Positions 39,379 through 49,570 of a stretch of DNA of 64,000 nt are shown here, one piece after another. The notes beneath the pieces are model-generated. The model made no database searches. It was not told the DNA's origin and was given only the letters and a program-made list of their open reading frames with translations. The position numbers and the translations under genes were made by a program. The first letter of the stretch is position 1. Each line of letters starts with the position of its first letter. Source of the DNA: Prorocentrum cordatum (taxonomy: Eukaryota; Sar; Dinophyceae; Prorocentrales; Prorocentraceae); assembly GCA_963575745.1 (NCBI GenBank), contig CAUYUJ010022526.1, forward strand, positions 229,139 through 293,138, read 5' to 3'.

Positions 39379-41813
39379 ATGTTGGCTGCCTCGTCGGCCA
39401 GTGGCCCAGCGGGTGACGGAGTTCCAATGGCCGAGGTCCTAAGCTCCCAGTCGGGCTCTGAGAGCACCGAGCCACCAGAGGGTGGCCACGGCCAAGAGAC
39501 GGCCGACTTCTACTCGGAGAGGCGCCGCAAAAGGCTTTGCAAGGGGAAGATGGCAGACCGCCCCCGCGACGACCAGAGCGCCCTTGCCGAAGCCCAAGAA
39601 GAAAGCTCTGACGACAAGCCGCTCCAGCCGCAGATCGCTGCGGGGACGCCCCGGGAGACGCCCGCGCAGAGCCACCAGAATGAGGAGGACGCCAATCCTG
39701 AGAGCATCGATCAGCTGATGGAGCAGGCCCTCGACGGCGCCGCCAACGGCGGCGCGGCGACCAGTGCAGAGGGCAGCGTCGAGGCGACGGCCGCCCAGAC
39801 GCCCAGCGACGCGGCGACGGCCGCCCAGACGCCCAGCGGAGAGCCCAGCGTCGCGGCGACGGCCGCCCAGGCGCCCGCGACAGCGGCGCCGCCTCGGGCC
39901 CCAGCCGGTGACCAGGATGAGGACGACTACGAGGACACCTACTCTGAATGGGATGACTCGGGCGTCCTCCCCCCTCCTCCTCCTCTACAGGAGGAGAAGT
40001 AGGGGGATGAGGAGGAGGAGGAGGAGGATGAGGAGGAGAAGGAGGAGGAGGATGAGGAGGAGGAGGAGGAGGAGGAGGGGAAGGAGGAGGATGCGGGGGG
40101 AGGGCGAGAGGGCAAGGGGGTGCGCGCCCCAGAAGGACAGCCCCGCTACGCCCTTGTACAACAACGCGGTGGTCGAGGACGCGATCTTCGCCTTGGATAA
40201 GAACAAGCTTCTTGAGGCGATGGGGGCTCTTTCACTGCCCACCCATTAGCTTCAGATGAATATCAGAGGCGGTGGGGGGGGCGGTGGAGGGCGAGGGCTC
40301 CATCGCGACCCCATCGCGACTCCATCGCACGCGATGGAGTTGCGATGGAGTCGCGATGGAGTTACCCCGAAAGGCTGCGAAGGGCACTGACATCATAGCG
40401 CTCATGAATGCCAACCTTGCCAAGAAGAACAACCAGGCCGACAAAATCCAGAAGGAGTCAGCTGGCGACGTCTTTAAGGCAACGAACATGCTCTATTCCA
40501 TCGCCGAGAAGACCATGAGCAGCATTAACAAAGGTCCCTGAGATGGCGGGGGAGCCCGAGTACGAGACGAACGCTGCGGTTGCAGCAGAGTTGAAATTCT
40601 GGGAAGACGTGAAAACCATGGGCTTCGAAGTTCCGACGTCTGGAAAAATACATGCGGTAGCCCTCAGGTGGGATAGGAAATGCAAGTCAGATAAGGAGTT
40701 CAAGAAACGCTACGAGTCGGAGATCGGCGCCGAGGCGAAACGCACGTTCAGGACCAATTGGGCAAAGGAGAAGTACGAGGAGGCCAAGGAGAAGAGGAAG
40801 AAGGTGGACTTGCGCTACAAGAAGACCATCAAGAAGAGGACAGGAATGCGGCAAGACGACGACTTTGAACGCCCTCAGGAAGTTCCCCCCCCTCGGGCGC
40901 ATTGCGTGGCTCGAGGGGGGGGGGGGGGGGGGGGGGGGGGGGCGCGGAGGGCTTCGCGGCGGCCGTGGGCAGCGCCATATCGCGCTTGATGGCAGGGCCA
41001 AAGTATTTCACACTCCACAGCTTTACACGGCGCATTCGCTGGAGCTATTCAGTCGATGAGGAGGAAGAGGGCATTGAGGAGCAATGGGAGCTCGAGATGG
41101 AGTGGATCCACAAGATCGGGAACGGGGAGGTCGCCACGCCCGCGGACCAGGGCGCGCTGGACACCCCGCCGAAGGAGAATCCCGAGGAGGCCAAGGCGGA
41201 GATCGCGGAGGGCTCCAAGGGGATTCAACGGACCCGCAAGCGTGGGGCCGAGGGCGAGGAGGCTGGGGGCACTGGCGATGCGGACCCCGCCGTGGCGAAG
41301 GCAAAGGCGAAGGCGCTGGCCGCGGAGAAGGCCAAGGCTCGCAAGGAGAAGGCGGCGGCGGCCGCCAAGGACAAGGGCTCCGCCAAGAAAGCGGGCGAGG
41401 GCAGCCAAGAGAGGCCGCGGGGCCTCGCGTCTCTCAAGGGCAACGCGGAGAGTAAGGCGAAGCAGATGCGGAACAACGTCGCCTGCATGCTGGTCCAGAC
41501 GAGGTCGTTCAAGGAAGAGGTCGCTGCCCAAGCTGGCGAGTGGGCAACGAAAGACGTCGAGATGTTCGACAAGCTCTACTCCGACTTGGAGGGCAAGCTC
41601 ATCCCTGGCAGCTTCAACGACAAGTGTCTGAAGTCGACCGACCACGCGGAGCTCAAGAAGGAGATGGTCCAGTCGCACGGCCCCGAGGCATTCGCCAGCA
41701 AGCTCGAGGCGTTCAGCGTGGAGGTCGACGCGGTATCGTTGAAGCTCCAGGACCACATGAAGTTCATGAAGAACCAGCTGCAGCCCCGCATGTCCTCGTC
41801 TTCGGCGGCCTGA
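39379..41813 (+). CDS. cargo gene B, unknown function, several exons or frameshifts
   Basis: Segments follow one another in one orientation. 39379-about 39960: disordered acidic N-terminus with Ala/Pro/Thr repeats, ending DEDDYEDTYSEWDDSG. 40133-40249: VVEDAIFALDKNKLLEAMG after acceptor GCGCCCCAG. 40356-40541: ALMNANLAKKNNQADKIQ, TNMLYSIAEKTMSSINKG. 40543-about 40880: LKFWEDVKTMGFEVPTSGK, FRTNWAKEKYEEAKEKR. 40865-40914: ALRKFPPLGRIAWLEGG. 40942-41813: GFAAAVGSAISRLMAGPKYF, a Lys/Ala helix, then LVQTRSFKEEVAAQAGEW. The shifts at 40885-40892 (C8) and 40915-40942 (G28) may be sequencing errors. The FW-EDV/WVK-like/EGG-GFxxA order resembles a dinoflagellate-specific family I recall, function unknown. 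Confidence 0.5.
39990..40100. repeat. GAG array inside gene B
   Basis: GAGGAGGATGAGGAG run between two coding segments, starting just after GTAGGGGGATGAGG, consistent with an intron. Confidence 0.9.
40298..40361. repeat. CCATCG palindrome, copy 2 (near-perfect)
   Basis: Thirty-one-base arms 40298-40328 and 40331-40361, made of CTCCATCGCGAC units, match at 29 of 31 positions around AC. Lies between two coding segments of gene B. Confidence 0.93.
40915..40942. repeat. G28 homopolymer within coding sequence
   Basis: Twenty-eight G directly after codons for WLEGG and before a frame-shifted continuation. Length is unreliable in most sequencing. Confidence 0.95.
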
Positions 41814-42876
41814 CGGTCTACTTGATTGTGGGCTACCACTTCGGATCAAGCTGCAGTACATCGCAAGATGCTCGATCGGGGGGCCGTGCCTGGGGGGCGA
41901 GTTCTGAGCGAGCACTGCATGGCGCAGTGAACTCTGATCTGCTTGAGCCCAGTGACTTTGGGAGTTGCCGCCTACGGGCAGCGCGCAGGCACGTGCGAGG
42001 GAGGATGAGGATGAGGGCGAGGGGGGATGAGGATGAGGGCGAGGAGGAGGAGGATGGAGGATGGAGGATGGAGGGGGAAGACGACAAGGGGGGAGGGGGA
42101 TGGAGAGAAGGCCTCCTCCTCCACCCTCCTCCCCCTCCCCATCGCCCTACTCCTCCTATTCCCCGTCCGTCCTTCTCCCGACAACCCGCCCTTTCCTACC
42201 TCAGGGGCTCGGCTGCATGGCGTTGGCCATCGCGATTGCGCTCGTGCTTGCGTAGTCTGGCATTTCTTCTGCCTGAAACGCAGATTTCAGAAGAAACACG
42301 CGAACTGAGCCCGAAACCCACCGATGGACGACCGATGGAAACGCGATGGAAACGCGACCGATGGACGACCGATGGAGGACCGATGGAATCGAGCCCTCGC
42401 CTGAGACATCCTCACAATTTGAGCGATGGATCGCTGTCGGTGGACCGGCGGAGGCCCGAGGGGCGACCGATGGAAGAGCGATGGAACACCGATGGAGGAG
42501 GGTGGAGGGCCAAAGGCTTTTAAGAGCAAATACAACATATTTCAGGCAGGAGTGCAGCGGCTGCTCGCGTTTGTGGCTGCAGTGGCGCACTTTCGATCGG
42601 AATAGGTGTTGTTCCAGGCGTTGCGAAAGAGTTGCGCGTCAGATGCCGCCGATACTCACCGCGGGGATGGGTCAGAACGCTGTCATGTGGGCGAACGTGT
42701 GCGCAACTTCTCGCGCGTGCAGTGTGCGTGTGGGTTCCAGAAGATACCCAGTGAGTTGCACTTGGTCTCTAAGGGCCCCCACCCCACATGGCGAGTGCAC
42801 CTGCCGTAATCAGTTGCCCAAGTTCGTAGCAATAGGTTGCCCCCCTTTTGGTATACATCGCGCCGTGGCAGCTTCG
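41814..42876. other. intergenic with CGATGG direct repeats
   Basis: GAGGATGAGG repeats at 42003-42080, an inverted copy of the GAGACATCCTC motif (42397-42412), and ACCGATGGACG/ACCGATGGAAACGCG direct repeats at 42320-42500. The open frame that continues upstream of gene C through this region is repeat-driven. Confidence 0.6.
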
Positions 42877-45181
42877 ATGGATCGCGCTTCCGAGGTGGAG
42901 CGAGAGTTGCTTCGAGCTAAATGGAGGACTGCTGGTGCACATTTGCTCAAACATTTGATCTCGTTGAAAGCAGCGGGTAAAATTTCAGCACGGGATCTCT
43001 GCGTAGCAGCCCACTACTGTCACGAAGCTGGAGTCTTAGGAGCTGATTATTCTCGGTACGCCCTACCCCCTGGTAAACAAACAGGAAAGTACCAGCGTAA
43101 ACTCGACTCAGTTTTACCAGGCCCTGGTCCGATCATATGGGAAACTGTGCCCGTCATGTCACATCACGACATAAAACGCACAGAGCAATCGATTCCCTTT
43201 TCTGCCATGTGGGAGGTTATCAGTAGCGACATTGAGAAGGACCCAACGATTCTCGCAGCTGTTCCAAATATGGAATGGCCGAAAGTTTATCATGAACATC
43301 CCGTGGTACGCGATGCCCTCGCCCGAGGGGATCCTCAACCCTTACCCCTCGCAGTGTTCATGGACGGGGTTAGATGCACGTCACAGATTGCGGGCAGGGC
43401 GGATAGTATTCTTGGTATGTGGGTAGTGAACTTAGTCACATCTAGAAGATATGATTTCGGATGCGAGCGCATGCTTGAGATATGCAGGTGCGGTTGTAGG
43501 GGGTGGGACACAACCTTTCCCGTGCTCAATTGTTTCGGTTGGCAGCTGGCCCAACTTGCTGAGGGTCGCAGGTTTGAGCAGCGCCATGACCACGCAGAGT
43601 ACGCCGTAGATGATCCTGTTGCATTGCTCCGTGCCGAAAAGGGCATCTCGCTCGGGTTTAGGGCGGCAGTTATTTGGCTGAAAGGAGATCTCGCCGAATT
43701 CTCGCACACACTTGGCTTCCCGAGTGTATCGTCCAAGTTTCATTTATGCCCGTTCTGTGATTGCGCGTCAGGTAATTGCCATGATTACGAAGCATGCAGG
43801 GTTGACCACTCCCCGTGGGGCCTCAAGAATAATCAGTCATACATGGCAGCCTGTCGGGACAGATGCAAGACTGTAGTTATCGCTGATGAAGGGGAGAGGC
43901 GGAGCATAATAGAGACGGGTCGCCTGACCCCAATGGATGGGAAAGGGTATTGGGGGCAAACATTGATGAGCGGGGTACCGCGTCTAGGGCTGCAAGCCGG
44001 TGATCGACCCGAGCCCTTCGACGGACTCACCGACCCAGCGAAGCTGGAATCTGTGGATTTGCCAGCGCACCTTCTGTTCTGGAGGCCTACTCTGACGGGG
44101 GACAGAAAACTGTTGGACCCCGTCGTACATCCATTTCCATTGATCTCAGATCAGAGGACGGGGATTGGGATAGAGAACATAACACTCGATACATTGCACG
44201 TTTTGTATTTCGGGCCTGTACAACGCTGGGCGTCAACAGTGACCTGGAGAATATTATTTCATAACCCGTGGGGCGTTCGGGCAAACACATTGGAAAACAG
44301 ATTGGACATAGGTGCAAAACATCTTAGGGCAGATTTGCTGGAATGGCAAGAAGGCAAGGTAGAACCAGGTGATATGATTAACGATTTGACGCTGTCAATG
44401 CTGGGTGATAGACGCGACGCCAGGGATTCCGTGGAGCTGGCTCACCCAGGCTGCGCAATGAAACTAAAAGGCCATGAAAACGGCCTGATATTGTTATGGG
44501 CGTGTGATTTGCTGGGGAGGCTCGGGGATGGTATACCGTTTCAGCGTGAGTTATCACGCGCGGGCGTTGCGCTATGCAGGTTTTTGGAAACGATTCGCTC
44601 GGCGCCGAGGGTGCCCTCAAATGAACAGTGCGAGTTGTTGTTTGAGGACATGTTGAGCGCGAACATAGCAAGTAAATCAGCGAATATTCAACTAGTACCC
44701 AAGCACCATTTCTTCTACGAGCTCGCCAGAAGGGCTGCGCTTTCTGTTTTTTTTTTTCTTGCAGTGTAGGGGACATGGGGCTTGGCAGGTGTAGGGGTTA
44801 TGTTAATTCAGGAGGGGGTGGGTTCTCTTTTTGGGCCAACATGGGCCCCTCGGGATCTGTTCCGATATAGCGACGGTGGCCCGTGGTTCGTGGCTCGTGG
44901 CCCGCTGCTGAGGATTCAAAACGTCGGCGCACAGGGTGCCGTATCTTGGCAACCCCACCTCGTGCGCATGCTGGAAAGACGAGGCACTAAATGCCGTGCT
45001 TCGTTCGTTTGCTGAGGTGGCCCACAGGAGCACGTTTTATATGCGCATACATTTGTCGTTCAACCTCGTGGCACATTTACGCCTCAATCCTTTCATTGCA
45101 GCGCACCTAGATACTTCGGATAGTGGACTTGCCTTCGATGACGAAGACGTGGACTTCAGCAGTGCCATCCTGGATAGTTGA
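42877..45181 (+). CDS. DDE-transposase-like protein of the 14.2-kb insertion
   Basis: The main exon runs from ATG 42877 (MDRASEVERELL) to the stop at 44769, about 630 residues. A continuation in another frame, 44942-45181 (YLGNPTSCACWKDEALNAVL, VAHRSTFYMRIHL), looks like its C-terminal exon. Candidate catalytic positions: VFMDGV (Asp), then WLKGDLAEFSHTLG (Asp) followed by a zinc-type CPFCDCASGNC, and DTLHVLYFG with a later Glu. CRCGCRGW adds Cys. The first-Asp strand, second Asp ahead of a CxxC and a DxLH motif resemble the CACTA/Plavaka transposase plan, and I recall close relatives only in dinoflagellates. The window ctgtttttttttcttgcag before 44765 looks like a 3' splice site. Its codons are less GC-rich than genes A and B. 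It is the best candidate to mobilise the element. Confidence 0.6.
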
Positions 45182-46491
45182 GGAAGCTAAGGATCTGCTT
45201 GCGCAAGGCAAACTTGTTGAACCTTTAGATCCGCCACTCCTTCTAGAGTTGGTGCAGCGGGCGTCTGCGAAGTGGACAATCGTTCGAAACGTATCGTTGG
45301 TGCTGCTGTTCTCTGGATTCGGCGAGGCCGCCAGATTCGGCCAAGACTGGGGGCTTGAGACGTTTACGGTTGAGCGTCTAGACTCTGGCGATCAAGATGT
45401 GACGAGTCTCGTGGGATGCCTGTACGCAGCATGTTGTGTCATGAAGCTACTTCCCAATGGCTTGCTGTCGGCGTCGCCTGAGTGCCGAACTTGGCTAGTG
45501 TTCATCAGCCGCCACAGCTTTAAACGAGGCCATGAGAACGCATTCATTGGCGATGCGAGCAAAGAGCCCGTTCGCGAGGCCAACTGTTGCGCTATGGTTC
45601 TGCGCAGGCCTCAGTTCTCGCAAGGCTCTCGACTGCTGGCGGTCAGACCGATCCCCCATCCGATATCACTTTCTTGTGTTTCCAATCGCGTTTAGATCGC
45701 GTTTCGCTTGTAGCGTCGCAGTGCGACGAAGGCCACAGACGACGACGACGACGACGACGACGAGGACGAGGACGACGACGACGACGACGACGACGACGAG
45801 GGCGAGGACGAGGACGACGACGACGACGACGACGCTTTGGCGCAGTAAGGTCATGGCTGTGGTTTCTTGCATGGGTTAGGGGCTGCTTTGCCGTGATCGA
45901 GCAGCCGATCAATAGCATGCTGTATGATTTCTTGCCAGTCAGCGAGGTGCTCAGGCTTTCCGAATCCAAGAGGGTAACGACGTGGATGTCAGGTTTTGGA
46001 TCAGCTCACCAGAAAAACCTTGAGCTATATAGCACGTGCCCGCTGGACACGATTTGCAATCAATATGGAGGGGTAGGGATGAGGAGGAGGTGGGCGATGA
46101 GGTGGAGGAGTAGCTGGAAAAAAAAAGCAGGGAGACAATATATCGCCGATCCATCGCCACTCCATCGCCGTTCCATCGCCAACGATGGATCTGCGATGGA
46201 GATGCGGCGAAGTGGCGATGGAGCGGCGATCTATTGTTTCTGCGCTCGTGTTTGATGGGGGGTCGATCAATCAGAGGACCTCCTGAACACATACTTAGTT
46301 AAGTCCAAAGCTGACGGCATCAAGAGGATGTGCGAGCAGGGCCTGAGCATGAACCGCTGACCACGTACACCCAGACTGGATGGGAGATCGGCACGTCTAT
46401 GATGAAAGGCAGCCAGACGCATCCAGCCGACCTCTCTTGCGCTATAGCGCAGCTGGCAGCTGCGCTAATTCACCGCGGTTTTGCATCGTAG
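45138..46491 (+). CDS. methyltransferase-fold-like protein, multi-exon
   Basis: Exon 1 (45138 to about 45600): a helical lead, then SLVLLFSGFGEAARFGQDWG (position of the SAM-binding Gly loop), TVERLDSGDQDVTSLVGCLY (acidic strand) and SPECRTWLVFISRHSFKRG, at the place of the Pro-Cys loop. Exon 2 (about 45846-46072): FLAWVRGCFAVIEQPINSML and VTTWMSGFGSAHQKN, where IEQP stands where C5-methyltransferases have ENV. Terminal part (46275-46491): DLLNTYLVKSKADG, then MMKGSQTHPADLSCAIAQL in a shifted frame. I recall this order from a dinoflagellate family of Rossmann methyltransferase-like proteins. The Gly loop is weak (FSGFG) and Pro-Cys is Pro-Glu-Cys, so activity is doubtful. The intron after exon 1 holds a GAC array. 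Exon 1 overlaps the end of the transposase-like gene. Confidence 0.5.
45735..45838. repeat. GAC/CGA triplet array in an intron
   Basis: Nearly pure ACGACG with GAGGAC and GAGGGCGAGG variants, between exons 1 and 2 of the methyltransferase-like gene. Confidence 0.93.
46142..46230. repeat. CCATCG palindrome, copy 3
   Basis: ATCGCCGATCCATCGCCACTC on the left faces CGATGGAGCGGCGAT on the right. Lies between exons 2 and 3 of the methyltransferase-like gene. Confidence 0.85.
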
Positions 46492-47453
46492 CTTTAGGGG
46501 GGCTCTGCTAGGGCATCTGGGGGGGCACTGTGGACCAGCTTGGACTGACGGGAAATGTTCGCATGAGACGCGATGGGGCCCCGACTCACTCACCCCACCT
46601 AGGTAAGAAGGACGAGGAGGGGTGAGGGAGGATGGAGGGCTAAGGGGCGGGGAGGGGGGAGGGAGGAGGGAGGAGGGAGAGGGGGTGGGGCTAAGGGGCG
46701 AGGAGGGGGGAAGGAGGAGGGAGGAGGGAGAGGGGAATGGGACGAGGGGCGAGCTCTCTGTCCTCGGCGGCGCCCCTGCTGGCCCTCGCCAGTGACGCCG
46801 AGGGGCAGGCGGAAGGAGAGCAAGAGATGACCAATCGCCGCCCCGTCGCTACTCCATCGCGTCTCCATCGGATTTCCATCGATTGCGATAGAGCGGCGAT
46901 GGAGTGTCTCCTTGCTGTTCTTTTTCGCCTTACCCGTGGTCCACCACCTGTCCCCCTTACCCTCCTCTCCCCCATTCCCTTCCCTTATTTCTAGCGTTGT
47001 CCGCCTCGTCATTATTCGTCGCCCTCCCGAGCCTCGTATTGGTTTCCTCCTCCTCCTCCTCCTCCTCCTCCTCATTCTCTCTCCCCTCCTCCTCCTCCTC
47101 CTCCCCCCCTCCTCCTCCTCCTCCTCCTCCTCCTCCTCCTCCTCGTATTCCTCATCCTCTTCCTCTTCCCTCCTCCTCCCTCCCTTCTCCTCCTCCTCCG
47201 CCTCCTCCTCCTCCTCCTCCTCCTCTCCTCCTCCCTCCTCCTCCCTCCCTCCTCCCTCCTCCTCCTCCTCCTCCCCCTCCTCCTCCTCCTCCTCCTCCTC
47301 CTCCTCACTTCCCCGCTCACCCACTCCGTCTGCCTCGACTCCCCCCCCCCCCCTCGACCCCCTCCTGGCCGCGCCATTCTCCGCCACAATCCACCCCTCA
47401 TTTGTCCTCGCCGCCGCTCCCATCCGAATCCCGAGCCTCTTCCACAGCCGTCG
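46492..47453. other. GAG/CTC-rich stretch with CCATCG palindrome copy 4
   Basis: GGAGGG arrays at 46610-46740, a CCATCG palindrome at 46834-46905 (CTCCATCGCGTCTCCATCG against GCGGCGATGGAG), then CTC arrays at 47041-47310. No gene. Confidence 0.7.
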
Positions 47454-47936
47454 GTGCGCGAGCATTCGGGCGTCCCTGGGGAGCGGGTCGCGATGAGTGT
47501 ATCGATGTGGTCATGCACGTCAGAGTCCGACGAGGAGATGGCACTGGTGAGTTCCTCGTCGGATTCCGACGAGGAAATGGCGCTAGCCAGGGAGATGGAG
47601 ATGGTCATAGTTAAGACGATGGCTCGGACTCGACGGTTCAACCTGCAGGAGGCCCCGAGAGGGCCGATCACCCCGTCCCTCGCACCCGATCGGGCAGTGA
47701 ACAGCCCAAAATCGAGCGTCAAAATTTTGGGCCCTCGGGGGCCTTCGAGGGCCACCCCTCTCCCGTAACCCTTCTTTCCCCAGGCAGCTTCCAAGGAGGC
47801 ATTCGGCATCAGGCAGCTGGCGAACGCCAGCAGGGGGCTTGCGAATATGGAGTTGGACTGCATCGTAATTCGGAACCTCCGTTCCTCTGGGAAGGCTTTG
47901 ATCGGGTACTCTCGAAAGCCACCCCCGCAGCCGTGA
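47454..47936 (+). CDS. short acidic ORF plus 3' exon, unknown
   Basis: 47493-47768 from an ATG reads MSVSMWSCTSESDEEMALV with a repeated SDEEMAL and ends in a Pro-rich tail. A second frame begins after a strong acceptor (CTTCTTTCCCCAG, ending 47783) and reads AASKEAFGIRQLANASRGLA, NMELDCIVIRNLRSSG and KALIGYSRKPPPQP to a stop at 47936. It is protein-like and unrelated to the repeats around it. Whether the two belong to one transcript is not clear. Confidence 0.35.
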
Positions 47937-48087
47937 ATGTTATGTTTATCAGCTCCCCCTCCTCGATCATTGATTCCCCCCTTCCACCCCTCCCTCCATT
48001 GGGGCCTTCGAAATCTACATTTCGGGCGATTGATTCGACGTTTGCCGAATATGGTGGGCGGAGGGGTGCGTGTGGGGGGTCAGTGAT

Positions 48088-48357
48088 CTAAAAGGGGGAA
48101 ATGTTAAACATAACGTCTACGGCTGTGGGGGTGGCTTTCAATAGGGATACCGTGCGAACGGAACGAGGAACTCTGAGGCTGTAGTCCCGCGCGGTGTGCT
48201 CACGGTTAGTTGGCTCTTTCGCATCGGCTACTGCATCTTCCCACAGGGAAATTGCCGTTTCTGGGTCGAGAATTTCTGGCATGTGTTTCAAATCCCCGCC
48301 GATCCTGTGACTGGGCCGCCGCTCGCGGATCAGGAGCTCGACGATATGCTTGATCAC
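48088..48357 (-). CDS. possible 3' exon of a minus-strand gene
   Basis: The minus-strand frame reads IKHIVELLIRERRPSHRIGG, LDPETAISLWEDAVADAKEP, EHTARDYSLRV to a stop, about 89 residues. There is no ATG; an acceptor-like CCTAGGCACAATCAG lies just before it on that strand, and CCT arrays with TTTTGCCCCAG further upstream. Another minus-strand acceptor (TTTTTAATCATTGCAG) is at about 49076-49091. If real, its introns are also CCT-rich. Confidence 0.35.
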   Translation of the reverse strand: MIKHIVELLIRERRPSHRIGGDLKHMPEILDPETAISLWEDAVADAKEPTNREHTARDYSLRVPRSVRTVSLLKATPTAVDVMFNISPF

Positions 48358-48414
48358 TGATTGTGCCTAGGCGAGAGCTCACGGATGGTTGGTTTCTGAC
48401 TGGGGCAAAACAGG

Positions 48415-48930
48415 AGGAGGGGGGGAAGAGGGGGGGGAGGAACAAGAGGAATAGGATGACGAGGAGGATGACTAAACTGAGGAGGATAATGGAGAGGAAC
48501 AGGAGGAGGAAGAGGAGGGCGAGGAGGAGAAGGAGGAGGGAGGAGGAGGCGAGGAGAGAGAGGAGGGACGAGGACGAGGACGAGGAGGAGGAGGGGGAGG
48601 AGGAGAGGAGGAGGTTTTTTTTGGACATCCACGATCAAAGACCCCAGTGACAGGGCAAAAAGAGAGGTCGGCGAGAGCGAAAACCGCTCCTGCCAGACTC
48701 AATGAGGAGGAGGAGGAGGAGGGAGGAGGAGGAGGAGGAGGAGGAGGAGGAGGAGGAGGGGGAGGAGGAGAGGAGGAGGGAGGAGGAGGAGGGAGGAAGG
48801 AGGAGGGAGGAGGAGGAGGAGGAGGAGGAGGAGGAGGAGAGGAGGAGGAGGAGGAGGGAGGAGGAGAGGGAGGAGGAGGAGGAGGAGGAGGAGGAGGAGG
48901 AGGGGGAGGAGGAGGAGGAGGAGGGTTTTG
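48415..48930. repeat. GGA triplet arrays
   Basis: GAGGAG arrays at 48415-48612 and 48701-48926 separated by a unique 90-base stretch. They are complementary to the CTC arrays at 47041-47310. Confidence 0.93.
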
Positions 48931-49529
48931 TTTAACATCAACAACTGTCACCAGGACTCTGGACTGAAGTGAGCACGGGGGCACCACGCGCAGAATCGAG
49001 GCCCCACGTGCCGAGCGTGGGCAGCACGCGGCTCCCCGTGCCCAGCGCAGGAACGAGCTCGCGTGAAAGGACTGCAATGATTAAAAACAGGTTTTAAATC
49101 AACCTCACAGGTGAGGTCAATGACCGCCGCTGGCAGCACCCAGCCGAAGACAGACCACCGCGGCCCAGGCTATGCCCAGACCAGGAGGCAGAAGAGAGAT
49201 GCCGCCCGCACAGCAGCCGCGCGCTCCCGAGCGCCCAAGCAAGCCCGAGGAGGGAGGCCGTCGTGCCGACCCGCGCCCAGCTAATTAAAGCGAGCTGGCG
49301 CACACCTGCAGGCGCGCCAGTTTCAACACGATGTTTTGGGAAAACACATGTCCACCCGATGGTCCAACGCCTGGGGCAGCGCGCGGAGGGCTCGTCGTCG
49401 TCGCCGCCGTCGTCGTCGTCGTCGTCGCCGCCGCCGCCGCCGTCGCAACGCGCGATGCTTCAAACGAGTCGGCTCAACTTTGGAAAATCATTCAAAATGC
49501 AAGAACCCTGGGTTCTTATATTCTAAGCG
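48931..49529. other. right subterminal region of the insertion
   Basis: GC-rich unique sequence with a short GTC run (49393-49445), then an AT-richer end near the right inverted repeat. No gene on the plus strand; possible upstream exons of the minus-strand gene. Confidence 0.45.
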
Positions 49530-49570
49530 AACATCTAGGTTCTTAACGCAAGAACCCTGGGACCTCAGGG
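49530..49570. repeat. right terminal inverted repeat
   Basis: Perfect reverse complement of 35338-35378. Preceded on the inner side by GCAAGAACCCTGGG (49498-49512), a subterminal copy of the same motif. Confidence 0.95.

Larger units (their letters stand above)
35338..49570 (+). mobile_element. 14.2-kb TIR-bounded insertion (large DNA transposon with cargo)
   Basis: Bounded by inverted repeats 35338-35378 and 49530-49570, which are perfect reverse complements over 41 bases and start CCCTGAGGTCCCAGGG. Flanks are CTGTCT (left) and CTGTCA (right), a probable 6-bp target-site duplication with one difference. It splits the RNase H domain: ...ALSVATGSTL before and VRWIPSEANPADG after. Inside are, in order, two multi-exon genes of unknown function, a DDE-transposase-like gene, a methyltransferase-fold-like gene and smaller frames. 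Subterminal TTCTTGCG(T/C)T motifs recur near both ends. The architecture points to a cut-and-paste element carrying cargo. The superfamily is uncertain; 41-bp ends with CCC and a CxxC-bearing transposase suggest the CACTA/KDZ (Plavaka) group. Confidence 0.85.

Noticed and set aside
42346-42876. N-terminal extension of the transposase-like ORF
   Set aside because: The in-frame sequence is made of ACCGATGG direct repeats and Cys/Arg-rich filler; the protein-like part starts at the ATG at 42877.
47041-49000. Poly-Ser, poly-Pro and poly-Glu proteins
   Set aside because: Pure translations of CTC and GAG triplet arrays that probably lie in introns or spacers.
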